The position numbers were made by a program, and so were the translations under genes. A stretch of 64,000 bases of DNA from Neocallimastix lanati (nom. inval.) (taxonomy: Eukaryota; Neocallimastigomycota; Neocallimastigomycetes; Neocallimastigales; Neocallimastigaceae). The notes under the pieces are model-generated. The model saw nothing but the letters and a program-made list of their open reading frames with translations. It did not search any database and had not been told where the DNA came from. The stretch is taken from NCBI GenBank assembly GCA_016946835.1, contig JACVTC010000053.1:374501-438500 (forward strand), read 5' to 3'. Shown one piece after another: positions 48,101 through 61,843 of the stretch. How positions within the stretch are numbered: the stretch's first letter is position 1; every line of letters begins with the position of its first letter.

Positions 48101-51100
48101 TATTATTAATCATTTTTATTCTATTTAATATAGAAACAAGTAAAAACTTTATTAAATAATTAAAATACTATATACTATAAATTATTATTCATTCTTTTTT
48201 ACCATTTTATATTTATATCAATTAAATATTAAATTATTATTATTGTAAATAAATATATATATAATAAATAAATCATAAATAAATACAATAACAAATATAT
48301 GAATGAGTTTTAAGATAATAATTTTTTTTTTTCTTTTTTCATGTGAAATCTTTTTAATTGAATTTTAAAAAGTTATTAAATTATTATTATTAATATTTTA
48401 TAATTTTATTATTATTATTTTATTATTATTATTATAATTTGATTTGATTCATTAATTTATTTTCTTTTTCTCCATTCATTTTGTTGTTCCTTTGAAACAT
48501 TTTTTTTTTCTTAAGTAAAAAAAAAAAAAAAAAAAAAAAAGAAACAGATACATTTTTTTTATATTGATATAATCAAACTTTACAAAAAAAAAAATTGGTC
48601 AATAAAAGTTAAAATTTGTGAACTTTTTTAATTATTATTCAATTATTATTATTATTATTATTATTTTTTATAATTTTTTAACTTAAACTTGTACTTTTTT
48701 TTTTATTCATATTGATAATATACCTTTATCTCTATTCTTTTGGTCAATAAAACTATTAATTTATTTTTATATTATTTTTTATATTATTATTATTATTACC
48801 TATTTATTTATTAATTATTATTATTATTATTGGAAGGTTATTCTGATCTCTATCTCTATCATCTCTATCTATTTCTTTTGGTCAATAAAACTAAAATTTA
48901 TAATTTTTTTTTATTATTATTAAACTTTTTTTTTTATTAAATATTCACTTAAAAAATATATATATATTAATTTTTATTAATTAAAACGTGTTTTGATTAA
49001 AAAAAAAATTTTTTTTTTTCTTTATATATTGCATTATTGAATGTTGGTTACTTTTATATATATATAAATAATAAATAAAATCATATAGAATAAAATTATT
49101 TATTGATTATTTGTTTTATTCATTCATTCATTTGTTTATTTATTCTTTTATTTCAAATACTTGATATTAATTATATATATATTATATGTATATTATATAT
49201 TGTTTTAAATATTTTTTTATATTAATATAATTTTATTTTTATTTCTCTAATTATTTCTTTTATTATTATTATTTTCATTTTCATTTTCATTATTTTTTAA
49301 AGTATTTTTCTAATATTTAAAAAAATACATAAAATGAGGATGAAGATTTAGATTTTTTTTGGTTTTTGGTTCTTTTTTTTTTTTTTTTTTATAAAAAAAA
49401 AAACTTGAATCAAAATTCAAATTCAAATTCAAATCAAATAAATAGAATAAACTAAAATAAATATTTAAAATATAAATGTAAAGTACAGATTGAATAAAAT
49501 AGAATAAACTAAAATAAATATTTAAAATATAAATGTAAAGTACCGATTGAATAAAATAAAATAAAATAAAATAAAATTTGACAATATTAATAATAATAGA
49601 AAAAAATTAAACAGAAAATAATTATCCATTGTTTTTAATTTTTAATTATTATTTAATTAATATTTTATTATTATTATTATTATATAAATTTATTTATTGC
49701 TATAATTATTATTATATAAAGTTATCTATTGTTATCATTATGTAAAATATATATATATATAAATATATACTTTATTATTTATTATATAAAATTGTTTTAT
49801 TCTGTTTATGATAATGTTGATTTTTTTTAATTTATAATATTGGACTATTTAATAATAATTTGAATTAGTTTATCTAAAATATTAGTGTTTGATGAAGTGG
49901 AATAATATTTTTTCTAGTAAAAATATATCTAAAATTATCTATAATTATTAATTTATACTAATTATTAATTTATACTTATTAATTTATCCTATTATAAATT
50001 TACTATCCATTATTAGTTTTTATTTTTCATTATTATTATTATTATTTTTTATTAGTAATATTCAGTATCTATATATATATTGTAAAGTGGTTATTTTAGG
50101 TTTACTCAATTAAAATATAATAAATAATAATATAAATTATTTATTCAATATTTTTTTTCTTTCAACCTATAATAATATATTAATTTTTAACCAACCTATT
50201 CATTTTAATCATCAAAAACAAAAAGTATTTCTATTTTTATTTTTATATAATATTTTTTTAATATTTTAATTATTAATTATTTTCTATATTTTATATATAA
50301 TAAATATATATATATTTTTTTTAATTTATATTCTATAAAAAATAGTATTTCATTTCTAATATCATTGGATAATGTTTATTTATTATCCTTTATATATTAA
50401 CTAGTGTGAATTTTTTTATTTTATTTTTTTAAATAAATAAATAAATAATAAATAAATAAATAAATAAATTGAATATTTAAGTAGTTGTATTTCAAAAGTT
50501 TTCTTTATATTTATATTTATATTTATTGTAATCTTTTATTTATTTAATAATATTTATTGTATTAATATTAATGTCATTATTGCTAACGTTTTACTTTTTA
50601 CTTTTTTTTTTGTTGTTTTTTATTTATTTAAAGCATATTAATATAATAAATATATTATATCTTATATCATTATTCAACAACATCAATAGATTGAGACTAT
50701 TTTTATTCTTTTCTTTGTTTTGTACTGTTTTGTTTTGTTTTCATTTTTTTTATGTTTTACTTAATTATATTTAAATATTTAAACCACCGTTTTTTCTTTT
50801 TTTCTTTTTTTCTTTTTTTTTTTTTTTTTTAACATTTTAAATTTAAACTTTAAATTTAAAGAAAGACAATAAAATTAAATTTAAAATAATAATGAAGAAA
50901 AAAAAAAGTACAAATAAAAAGGTCATTTGAATGATGAATAATTAATCATCTTTAATTTTAATTTTAATTTTTTATCTTTATTCATTTATTTTTATCTTTT
51001 ATTCATTTATTTTTATCTTTTATTCATTTATTTTTATCTTTATTCATTTATTTTTGTTTTTAATTTTTTTATTCATCTATTCATCTATTCATTTATTTTT

Positions 51101-53154
51101 TTATTCAGTAATTTTTTGTATTATGTTATGAATAATATGTATAAATAATGAAAGTCAACTTTAATTATTTCAATATCACCAATTTGATGATCCATGATTT
51201 CTATTTTGTCTTATTGACAAGTTGACTAAAACTTTATCTTATAATAAAATTTTTTTAAAATATATAAAATTTAATATAAATATTAAAATATATTATATTT
51301 TAATTTTTAATATGATTATCTTTAATAGTCATTATACTAATTAAATTTAATAAGTGTCTATTTAATCGTAATAAAATTATTTTATATAATAAATGTATAT
51401 TAATATTTAATTAATCTATAATGTTTTTAATGAGTTAAAAACCTTTTTTAATAATGAATTGTATTAATATTAATTGATTTATAAAATACACATATTTATT
51501 ATTTATTATTTATCAATAAGTATTCTTATTATTTATTATATTTATTATTTATTTTTTATCAATAAATATTTTTTTTATTCTTTTTATTACTTATTATATA
51601 ATTGTTTAATTATTTATCTATTATTTATTAATAAATACTCTTTTTATCATTTATTATTTAACTACACTATTTTTTTTTATTTTCATTTTTATTTTTTTTT
51701 TATTTCATGTTTTTTTCTTTTATATATTATATAACAACATAATGAAACATTACAAATATAAAAATTTTAAAAATAATAATTTAGTTATATTAAATTTAAT
51801 TTATGCTTTATTTTTTCATTTATGTTGTTTTAACATAAAAAAAAATAAATTAATTAAAAATAAAATTTTTTTTCTTTTTTTTTTATTATTACTTTAAAAA
51901 AATATAAAATTTGTTGAATGAACGATTGACCGTTCAAAAAAAAAATAATAAAAAATAATAAAAAAAATTATTTTTATTCATTTATTTTTTAATTCATTTA
52001 TTAGTTATTTTAATTCATTTATTTATTTTAATTCATTTATTAGTTATTTTAATTCATTTATTAGTTATTGTTTTTTTTTTTTAATTTTTTAATATATTTT
52101 TTTTCATACTAAAGTTTTGGTGTAACCAATGTTTGAATGTCTCGTTTTTTTTTTTTATTTTTTAATTCATATTTATTTAATTAATTACTATTTATTTATT
52201 ATATCATGTAACATTTTATTATTATTCTTTTTATTAATGAATGAATGAATTTAAGAATCATGATAAAAAGTGTTACAATTCTTTTAATATTTATTAAACT
52301 TTTTATATTTATTTTATTAATTATTAAAGTTTATTTACATATTGTATGGGTTAGGCTCAACATTATTTACTAAATAATAAATTTTATTATTATTTATTTT
52401 TTTTATTATTTTAATTTAAATGGTTTAAATAGTTAAATTTAAATAAAATTAATAAAAATCCCAAAATAATTAATTTTTTTTTTTTTTTAATTCTCAACCC
52501 AATATAAATTAAAATTTAATTTAAACCCATTTTAATATATTATTTATTTATAAAATAAAAAAAAGTAAAAAAGAATAATAATAATATTTTTATATCATTT
52601 TTAAAATATTAAAATATAATAAAATAAATAAAATATAGGAAAAGAAATGAATTATAATAATGAAATATAAAAAAAAAAAAGGATTTATGTAATTATATAA
52701 AAAAAATTCATATATAATGAAAGAATAATGTATACTGAGAATATCTATTAATAAGTAATCGTAAGAAGTATTTATTAATAAATCATAACAAATAAAAATA
52801 TTTATTATTAAATATTACAAAATAAAATAATAAGAAATCATTAAATAATTAATCAAATAAAATAAAATTAATTATTAAAAAATTAAATTTAAACAAATAA
52901 AATTATAAAAAAACAAAAAATTAAATTTAAACAAATAAAATTATGAAAAACCAAAAAATTAAATTTAAACAAATAAAATTTTTGAAAAATCAAATAGGTA
53001 GAATGAGAATAATAGTAAAAATTAAGTAAAAATTATTAATAAATAATCTTTAATTTATATTAATGGTACAATTAATAATACAAATAAAATGAAAGGATGA
53101 GATATGTTTTATTAATCAAAACTACAGGACTAACAATAATAACAACTAATTAAA
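43912..53154. other. Gene desert of simple and low-complexity AT sequence
   Basis: No exon chain or RNA gene could be supported. Local repeats: (AAT)n near 45040-45120; a roughly 75-bp unit (GAGACATTAAATAAAATAAA...AGAAGAGATAGT) twice at about 45435-45560; a 61-bp direct duplication at about 49440-49560; a 22-bp unit (TTTATCTTTTATTCATTTAT) about four times at 50977-51060; a roughly 40-bp unit (AAATTAAATTTAAACAAATA) three times at about 52870-52975. TTGGTCAATAAAA occurs three times at 48596-48893. Less repetitive islands lie at 47767-47890 and 51170-51235. Confidence 0.6.
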
Positions 53155-53870
53155 TAATACAATAATACAATAATAAAATAATAAAATAATAAAATAATAA
53201 AATAATAAAATAATAAAATAATAAAATAATAAAATAATAAAATAATAAAATAATAAAATAATAAAATAATAAAATAATAAAATAATAAAATAATAAAATA
53301 ACAAAATAATAAAATAATAAAATAATAAAATAATAAAATAATAAAATAATAAAATAATAAAATAATAAAATAATAAAATAATAAAATAACAAAATAAATA
53401 ATAAAATAATAAAATAATAAAATAATAAAATAATAAATAATAAATAATAAAATAATAAAATAATAAAATAATAAATAATAAAATAATAAAATAATAAAAT
53501 AATAAAATAATAAAATAATAAAATAATAAATAATAAAATAATAAAATAATAAAATAATAAAATAATAAAATAATAAAATAATAAAATAATAAAATAATAT
53601 AAATAATAAAATAATAAATAATAAATAATAAATAATAAAATAATAAAATAATAAATAATAATAATAAATAATAAAATAATAAATAATAAAATAATAAAAT
53701 AATAAAATAATAAAATAATAAAATAAATAATAAATAGTTGAATAATAAATAATAAATAGTTGAATAATAAATAATAAATAATAAATAATAAAATAATAAA
53801 ATAATAAAATAATAAAATAATAAAATAATAAAATAATAAAATAATTAAATAATACAATAATACAATAATA
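53155..53870. repeat. ATAATAAA (8-bp) minisatellite, about 715 bp
   Basis: The octamer ATAATAAA repeats almost without break, with occasional 7-, 6- or 3-bp slips and two ATAGTTGA variants near 53737-53765. The 291-codon minus-strand ORF across it (LLFYYFII repeats) is a by-product of a repeat without stops in that frame. Confidence 0.93.
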
Positions 53871-54604
53871 AAATAAATAATATTAATAGTTTTTGCAATA
53901 TTAATTATGTTGGTGATATTAGTAATGTTACTAATATAAATTATTTTAGTGATATTAATTATCTTACTAATATTAATTATTTTAGTGATATTTATAATAA
54001 TATTAATAAATAACAATAATAACAATAATTAATTTATATTTAGAACAAAATTATACCTATTATAAATATATAGATCTATAAATATTTTAAATATATATAT
54101 ATCTATAAATATTTTAAATATATATCTACTTCATATTTTACACCTAGTTTATATTTTGTATCTATTTATATTAAATATATTATTTTTAAATAATAAATGA
54201 AAGAGTTCACTTGAAAATAAAACCCAAAAAAGATAAAAAAAATGATAAAAATAAAAATAATCAAAAAATAAAAAATTATATAAAATAAAATTAAAAAGTT
54301 TAATTTTTAATAAATTTATATTTAATTTATATATAATAATAGAGTAACCAACAATAAAATATAAGAACTAAATATAAAAAATAAACTTTATATACACATA
54401 ATAATATATTGTAATATATATACCATATATAATATATGTTATTCAATATATTATAATGTAAAAGTATATATATTGATAAAAAAAATCAAGTTTCAAATTT
54501 TTATAAAATAAAATAAAATAATAATAAATAATAAATATATAGAATAATAAATAATCAATAATTGAATAATTGAATAATTAAATAATCAAATAATAAATTA
54601 TAAA

Positions 54605-54636
<32 letters not shown>

Positions 54637-54763
54637 AATCTCTTCTTTCTCTCTTTATATTAAAATTTTCCTTTCCTCTCTTTTAATTAATTTGATATTA
54701 AACTTTAATTATTAATAAATTATTATTTTTTATTTTATATTTTACATCATTATTTTTTCAAAT

Positions 54764-54795
<32 letters not shown>

Positions 54796-55354
54796 TTTGA
54801 ATAAATATAAAGAGTATAAAAAAACTTTTTTTTTTCGTATTTTTTATTTTATTTTTTTTTTTTTAAAATAAAGTTTTTTTTTTTATATGTATATATATAA
54901 AAAGAAAATATAGTTATTAAATAGAGTGAATATAATTTAAGTGAAAAGTTATTTTAAAAAAAAAAAATAAAAATTAAAATTAAAATAATTTCCTTATTAA
55001 AAAAAAAAGAAACAATTTAATTTTTAATAATATAGTCAAAAAATAAAATTGTCATTTTAAAAGGAAAGAAAAGAGAGGAAAAAAAAATAACTTAAGAATA
55101 GAATTTAAATGCTTCATTCCATCCTCAACAATTAAATTTTGATGGAATTGAAGAAAATATTAAATATACATATATATATGAATAATTTAAACAGTTATAT
55201 AAATTATATTGAATATAATTATTACCTTTAAAAATAGATATAAATAAAATTAATATTTTAAATTAAATAGAAATAATTAAAAATTAATACAATAATAAAA
55301 CTATAATAATAATAAAAAACATACTTATACCTTATATATAAATATAATATAAAA
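53871..55354. other. Upstream region of the DnaJ-like gene
   Basis: AT-rich. A pyrimidine-rich stretch (TCTCTTCTTTCTCTCTTTAT, about 54640) and a less repetitive patch at 55080-55160 are the only distinct parts. No gene could be supported. Confidence 0.5.
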
Positions 55355-55627
55355 ATGAGTAATTTAAATAAGCTGGAATTTTATAAATTATTCAACATTG
55401 ATAAAATAAATTTCAATGAAAGTGATTTAAAAAAGGTAAAAAAAAAAAAAAAGAAAGCGACAACGACAATAATAATAAAAAAGAATATATACATTTTATT
55501 ATATAGTATAAATATTTTTTATAAAAAAAGGAAATAAAATATTAATAAAAATTTTTTTAATATTATATTTAATATCAATAATGAAATATTTATTTTTTAA
55601 AAAAAAAAGGCTTACTATAGGGTAGGA

Positions 55628-55663
<36 letters not shown>

Positions 55664-58327
55664 TAATAATAATAATAATAATAATATATATTTCAATAAA
55701 AAAAGTTATTAAATTTTTTAATATATTTCTATTTATAATAATTATTATTTATATTATCTATTTATAGCTATCACTGAAATATCAACCTGAAAAAGGTTCA
55801 AAAATGGGTGATATGATAAAATATGTTAATAAAGCATATGAAATATTAAGTAACTCTGAAAAAAGGTAATTATTATTTGCTATTTCTCTTTATTATTTAA
55901 TAAGCTATATAAAATTATTTATTTACTTTATTAATTTATTTTTAATAAAAAAATTTTTTTTGATGTCTAACAACTTATATATATATTTGTATATATAGAA
56001 AAATATATAATGAGCATGGAATGGAAGCATTCAATGGGGTTGAAATCAAAGATGAATATTTAAAATTTATCGAAAAATCATCACCTCATAAGAAATTGAA
56101 TGATTTTGAAGTTTCGATTTTTGATGACTTAAATGAAAGTTCTTTATTTAGATATGATGGTATATATATATAAATATTTAATAAAAAATATTTATAATTT
56201 TTTTTATATATAATATTGGTAGAAACAATAAATACTAAAATATTATATTTTAATAATAATAATTATAATAAATAAATAAAGAATCAAGTGAAGATTTAAC
56301 AAATGATGTATTAAATTATTCTTATTTAAGTACTGGTGTAAAATATGAAGAAGAAGAAGTCGTTGGTGATATATTACCAAAGGTAAAATATTATATTAAA
56401 TAGTAATAAAGTAAAAAAAAAAATTTTTTTTTTCATATTTTTATTTTTGATAATCGATATATAATTAATTATACTTTTCTTTTTTTTATTATTTAAATAG
56501 CTTAATAATTATAAAATAGATGTTACTTTAGAAGAATTATACCGTGGATGCGAAAAGCAAATTGAAATCCAAAGAAAAATTATTTGTCCTGAATGTTTTG
56601 GGTAAATATATATATATATATTAGTATTTATATCTATCAATACTAATAAAATAATAAAATAAATAAAAGTAATAATATGATAATAATAATATTAATAAAA
56701 GATTACTAATAAATTAAATTATATTTAATAATATAATAGAAATAATGAAACTTATGTAGTTTGTGATAGTTGTTTAGGTAAATATAATCATAGCAGTAAT
56801 AACAATGAAATATAATATATTATAATTTTAATATATATATATATTTATATATATAATTTATTTTAAAAATAATAATTATTTTAATTAAATACTAATATTA
56901 TTATTAATATAATATTTAAAATTTAAAAGGTTCTGGCGTTACTTATAATGTAAATTTTGAACAAGAACTCCCTTGTAAAGATTGTAGTGGCTATGGAAAA
57001 AGAAAAGTTATCCGTGAAAAATGTAAAAATTAAAAAAGAAAAAACAAATATATATATATTTTTCATTATATTTAATTATATAATTACATGTATAAATTAA
57101 TGTATAAAATGATATATGTAAGTAATATTTTAATTAAATATATATAAAAAAAATAATTTAATATAATTAATAGGTTCAAATTGTAATGGGGAAGTCACTA
57201 TATATGAATCAAAAAATTTGGTAAGTTAAAAGTTTATAAAATTTTTATTATAAATATTATAGTCATCGAATCAATAATAATAATATTAATTATTATTATT
57301 ATTATTTTTTTTTCATTCAATAAGGTGGCACATATTCGTCCAGGTATGAAACATAATGAAAAAATTATATTTAAAGGTGAAGGAGATCAATCTCTTCAAT
57401 CTCCACCAGAAGGTAAATTTTTTTTAAAAAAAAAAAATACTTATTATTTATTAATTCTCTAGATATTTATATTAAAATTTATAATTTTTATTTTTTTTTA
57501 AATTTTGTATAAAAAAAAAAATTAATAGATATTGTTGCCTATATTAATGTTTTACCTCATCCACAATATTCTTATAGTGGAAATGATTTAATTATCAATG
57601 TAAAAATTACATTAAAGGAAGCTTTATGTGGATTACGTAGAAGTATGTTAATTAAAAATTAATATATATTTCTATATATTATGATATATATGATATTTAA
57701 AAATGTTATTAATAATATTAAAAAAAAAAAAAAAAATTAATCAATATTTTATAAATTTTAATAATCCTTTTGTCAATAATTCTTATGTAGGAATAAAATT
57801 TTTAGATGGTTCTTACTTAAGTAGTGAGTATTTATATTATTATTATTCTATTATTATTATTATTTTTATTTTTAATAATACAGATTTATAAATACTAAAC
57901 CCCCAAATTTAATTTATTATTATTATTAGTTATGACTAATCCTGGTGAGGTTATTACCCCTAATTCTGTAAAAAGTTATAAACATAAGGGTCTTATTAAG
58001 GTACTTTTCGTATATAATAATAATAATATATGTTATTATTATTAATTTTTTTTTATAATTTAAATAAATTATAAAAAAATATATATAATAAATTTATTAA
58101 TAACATTTATATCGTGTATATGTAAATTTGTCACAAAATTTTAATATATAACATTTTATTAATAGAATGTTGGTTCTAAAGTTAAAGGAAATTTGAAGAT
58201 TAAATTCCATGTTCAATTTCCAGAAAATAATTGGACAAGTCTTGAAGATATAAAGGTAAAACCCATATATATATAATATATATAATATATGAAAGAAAAA
58301 AATTAATAATAATAATAATAATAATAA

Positions 58328-58364
<37 letters not shown>

Positions 58365-60600
58365 GATAATAATTAATAAAAAAAAATTTTTTTTTTATTG
58401 TAATAGATTTTGGAAAATATTCTTGGTAAGAGTAGTTCTGATAAATCTATGACTAATGAAAATAAATATCTATCTGTAAAAAGAGAACATACTAAAAGAG
58501 AATACCACCTAGAAAAGAGAAAGGATTATCCTTCCCCAGAAACTTCTTTATCTTCCTTATCTATAAATTCAAGTGGATCTTCAAATTCAAATAATAGTAC
58601 AGGTGTCAAAAAACTTCAACATAAGAAAAGTGTCATTGATACCTTCTATCAATGTGATATCGAAGCTGAAGGTGAAAAGATGCCAAGAACTATTTCTGTA
58701 GTAGATCCCTCTAAATTAAAAGAAATTAATCCTCCAAGAACTGTATCCGTAATTGATTCGGTTATTATGCCTTTACCTGGTGATAATTCTATGAGTTCTT
58801 ACAATGATGATGATGAGGAAATAGAAAATTATTCAGAAGTTAATCCTTCTCCAAGTATGTCTTTACGTCGTTCTCCTCTTTCTAAACCAATTCAAACTTC
58901 TACTCCTACTCCTACTCCAGCACAAAATCCAATTGTTACGCCCAAACCAAATTCTCCTCTTGCTCCTTTAACTCCTTCTAAAATGAATTCTTCTTCTTCT
59001 TCTCCTTCTTCTTCTTCTTCAATTCCTGTACCAACTATGCCAATACCAGCAGTACCAACAACAATGAATAATTCTTTACCTCCACACAAATCAAATCCTA
59101 CTGTTACTCATTCTATGGTAAATTCTTCTTCAATTCCTGTACCAACTATGCCAATACCACCAGTACCTTCAAAAGCTAATTCTCTTACTTCATCATCAGC
59201 ATCTATCTCTTCTTCTTCCTCCAATACAAATACTACTACTACTGCTAGTAATAATAAAATGCTTGTTAATCGTTCCTCTAGTGTAAAAAGTGTGAAAAAA
59301 CATCATAAATCTGTTATGGTAAGATCCGCAAGTTTAAAGAATATTAAAACTACCATGGCTTTAAATAATAGTAATAATAATAATACTAATAGTAATAATA
59401 ATAAAACTTCTCCAAAACATAACAATATTAAAGTAACTCATAATCCAATGAATGGAAGAGTTTCACCAAGTCCAATGAGTGGTAGAGTCTCACCAAATCC
59501 TATGAGTGGTAGAGTTTCCCCAAATCCTATGAGTGGTAGAGTTTCCCCAAATCCTATGAGTGGTCGAGTTTCCCCTAGTCCAATGAGTAGTGTTAAAGTT
59601 TCTACCCCAATGACAACTAAAGTAACAACAAATCCAATTAGTATTAAGACTTCCCCTACTAAGATTATCCCTAATCAAATGAATGATAAAGTATTACCTA
59701 GCCCAATGAGTGCAAAAATAATATCAAATCCTATGAGCGCTAAACTTTCTACCAGTCCCTTGAGTGCTAAGGTATTACCTAGCCCAATGAGTATTGATGT
59801 TGATGTTGATGTTAATGTTAAAGCAACCCCAGTGTCATCTTCCATTTCTACTTCTCCAAGCCATAAAGCTACACAGCCTAGTATTAAAACTTCTCCAAGT
59901 CATAAAGCTACCCAACCTGTTATTAAAACTAAAACTTCACAAAATTTACAGGCTGTCAGAAGAAATGATGATAAGGGTGTCATTTATACAAATGAAGAAA
60001 CTTTTAAAACTATTAAGGTTGTTCCTAATAAAACAGCCGTTGTTATCAATAAAAATGTGAAATCTCCTAAGGAGTTAGAGTTGGCAGAATGTAATAATAA
60101 GAAGGTCATAGATAATAGTAAGAATGAATTTGTTCCTCCACCTTTACCTCCCTTCCCAAAAATTACCAATAAACATTTGAATCATACTCGTTCCTCCAGC
60201 CTTGAACATAATTATTTTAAAAATTCTTATAACTTTACCTCCAACAACAACAACAACAACAATAATACGAACAGCAATACCACTAATAATTCTAATACTC
60301 TCCCCTCTAAAGGAAATATCCTTAAGCATAGTAATACCTTTCATTCAAAGGAAAGAAGTCCAAAATCATCGGCAACAGCTATGAATTTTGGTCATAGATC
60401 CAATACCATGGAACTCATTAATTATTCTCATTCACATAAAAATCAAAGTAAGTTTTTTTTTTTTTTTTTTTTTTTTTAATAATATACAATAGGATCATAA
60501 AATTAATATAGTTTTAATATATAAATAAGTAAATTCAAATACTAATGAATAATTTTTTTTTTTTAAATTTAATTTTTATTTTATTATTATAGATATTTAA
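55355..60600 (+). CDS. Type-I-like DnaJ protein with QPE in place of HPD and a 680-residue low-complexity tail, 15 exons
   Basis: Exons: 55355-55435, 55768-55865, 55999-56159, 56282-56382, 56501-56601, 56740-56777, 56930-57022, 57174-57220, 57325-57412, 57529-57642, 57791-57823, 57930-58000, 58166-58255, 58407-60447, 60593-60600. All phases agree; the product is 1054 residues. J domain 1-70 has KYQPEKG (33-35 = QPE), YVNKAYEILSN and EKRKIYNEHGMEAF. There is no Gly/Phe linker. Four CxxC zinc motifs follow: C176/C179, C189/C192, C209/C212, C225/C228. Client-binding C-terminal domains follow (HIRPGMKHNEKIIFKGEGD, NPGEVITPNSVK, FPENNW). The usual LLEKLL-like helix (ILENIL) is encoded at the start of the 2-kb exon, so body and tail belong to one protein. 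The tail is Ser/Pro/Asn-rich with six NPMSGRVSP-type repeats near 720-770 and FVPPPLPPFP near 950. HPD loss predicts no stimulation of Hsp70 ATPase. Confidence 0.87.
59449..59790 (+). repeat. In-frame NPMSGRVSP minisatellite in the DnaJ-like tail
   Basis: About six 27-30-bp units (CCTATGAGTGGTAGAGTTTC) encode SPNPMSGRV, followed by degenerate SPMSAKV units to about 59790. Each unit carries Ser-Pro sites. Confidence 0.9.
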
Positions 60601-61124
60601 ACAATATATTTTTAAATAAATTCATAAAAGTACTCATTCTATGATTTTTAATTATTAATTTTTAATAATTATTTAACTTTTTTTTTTTTTTTTAAAAAAA
60701 AAAAAAGAGTATGAACAAAAATAATTTAATAATCATTTAGAAAAAAAAATAATAATGATAATTAAATTTATTTATTTTTATTTTATTATATTTTTAGTTT
60801 TTAATAACAATAATAATTTTTTAATAGAATTATTTTTTTTTTTTTTTTAAAAGTTAAACGAAAATACATATATTAGAAAAAAGTACTTTTTTTAAATTTA
60901 TTTATTTAATATATACATTGAAACAAAAACGAAAAACAAATTTAAATATAAATTAAAAAAAAAACAAAAAAACAAAAAAACAAAAAAAAAAAGGAAATAA
61001 TAACAAAAACCAAAATCAAAATCAAAATCAATCATACTAATCTATTATAATAGAATAGTATTTTAAAAAGAAGAAAAAGAAAAATTTTAGAATTATTTTT
61101 AATTTTTATAAATTAATAATACCA

Positions 61125-61162
<38 letters not shown>

Positions 61163-61794
61163 AGCAAACAAATCAAACAATTTAAAAATTAAAAAAAAAA
61201 AAAAAATTATTATTACTAATATATAAAAATAAAAATAATATAGTTTTTAAAAAAGAAGAAGAAAAAAGAAAAAAAAAATTTTTTTTCTTCTATATATTAT
61301 TTTTTATTTTTTTTTTTATTTATAAAAGAAAAACGTATAATAGTAATAATAAGTTTATGTTATTGATATTTATTAATAGTAATACTATTATTTATATAAA
61401 AAATTAAATATTAAATATTAAAATAACAAAAATAACAAAAAACAAAAAACAAAAAAAAAAAAAAAAATAACAAAATAACAAAAATAGAGAATATAGAAAA
61501 CAAAAACAAAACATATATATATATATATAAAATAATAATAATTATAGTAATTATAGTAATAAGTAAATTTTTTTTATATAGTAATCAGTAAAATTTAATA
61601 AGTATTTATTAATAGAAATAATTAAAAAAGATAGAAATAATAATTATAATTATAATAATAATAATAATCATTAAATTTAAATTTTTTTAAAAAAAAATTT
61701 TTTTATTTTATTTTATAATATATATATTTTATTTATCTTTATTTGTCAATTTTTGTAATATATATTTTTATATTATATATATTATATAACAAAG

Positions 61795-61843
<49 letters not shown>

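Noticed and set aside
53150-54025. 291-codon minus-strand ORF rich in Leu/Ile/Phe/Tyr (looks like a membrane protein)
   Set aside because: It is the translation of the ATAATAAA minisatellite; no start context, exon structure or non-repeat segment supports it.
55076-55165. Coding-looking patch on the minus strand ending WNEAFKFYS-stop
   Set aside because: No upstream exon can be placed before the divergent DnaJ-like gene, and the three frames are each interrupted.
58892-60384. Minus- and plus-strand ORFs inside the long DnaJ-tail exon
   Set aside because: They are shadows of the Ser/Pro- and Asn-rich repeats in other frames.
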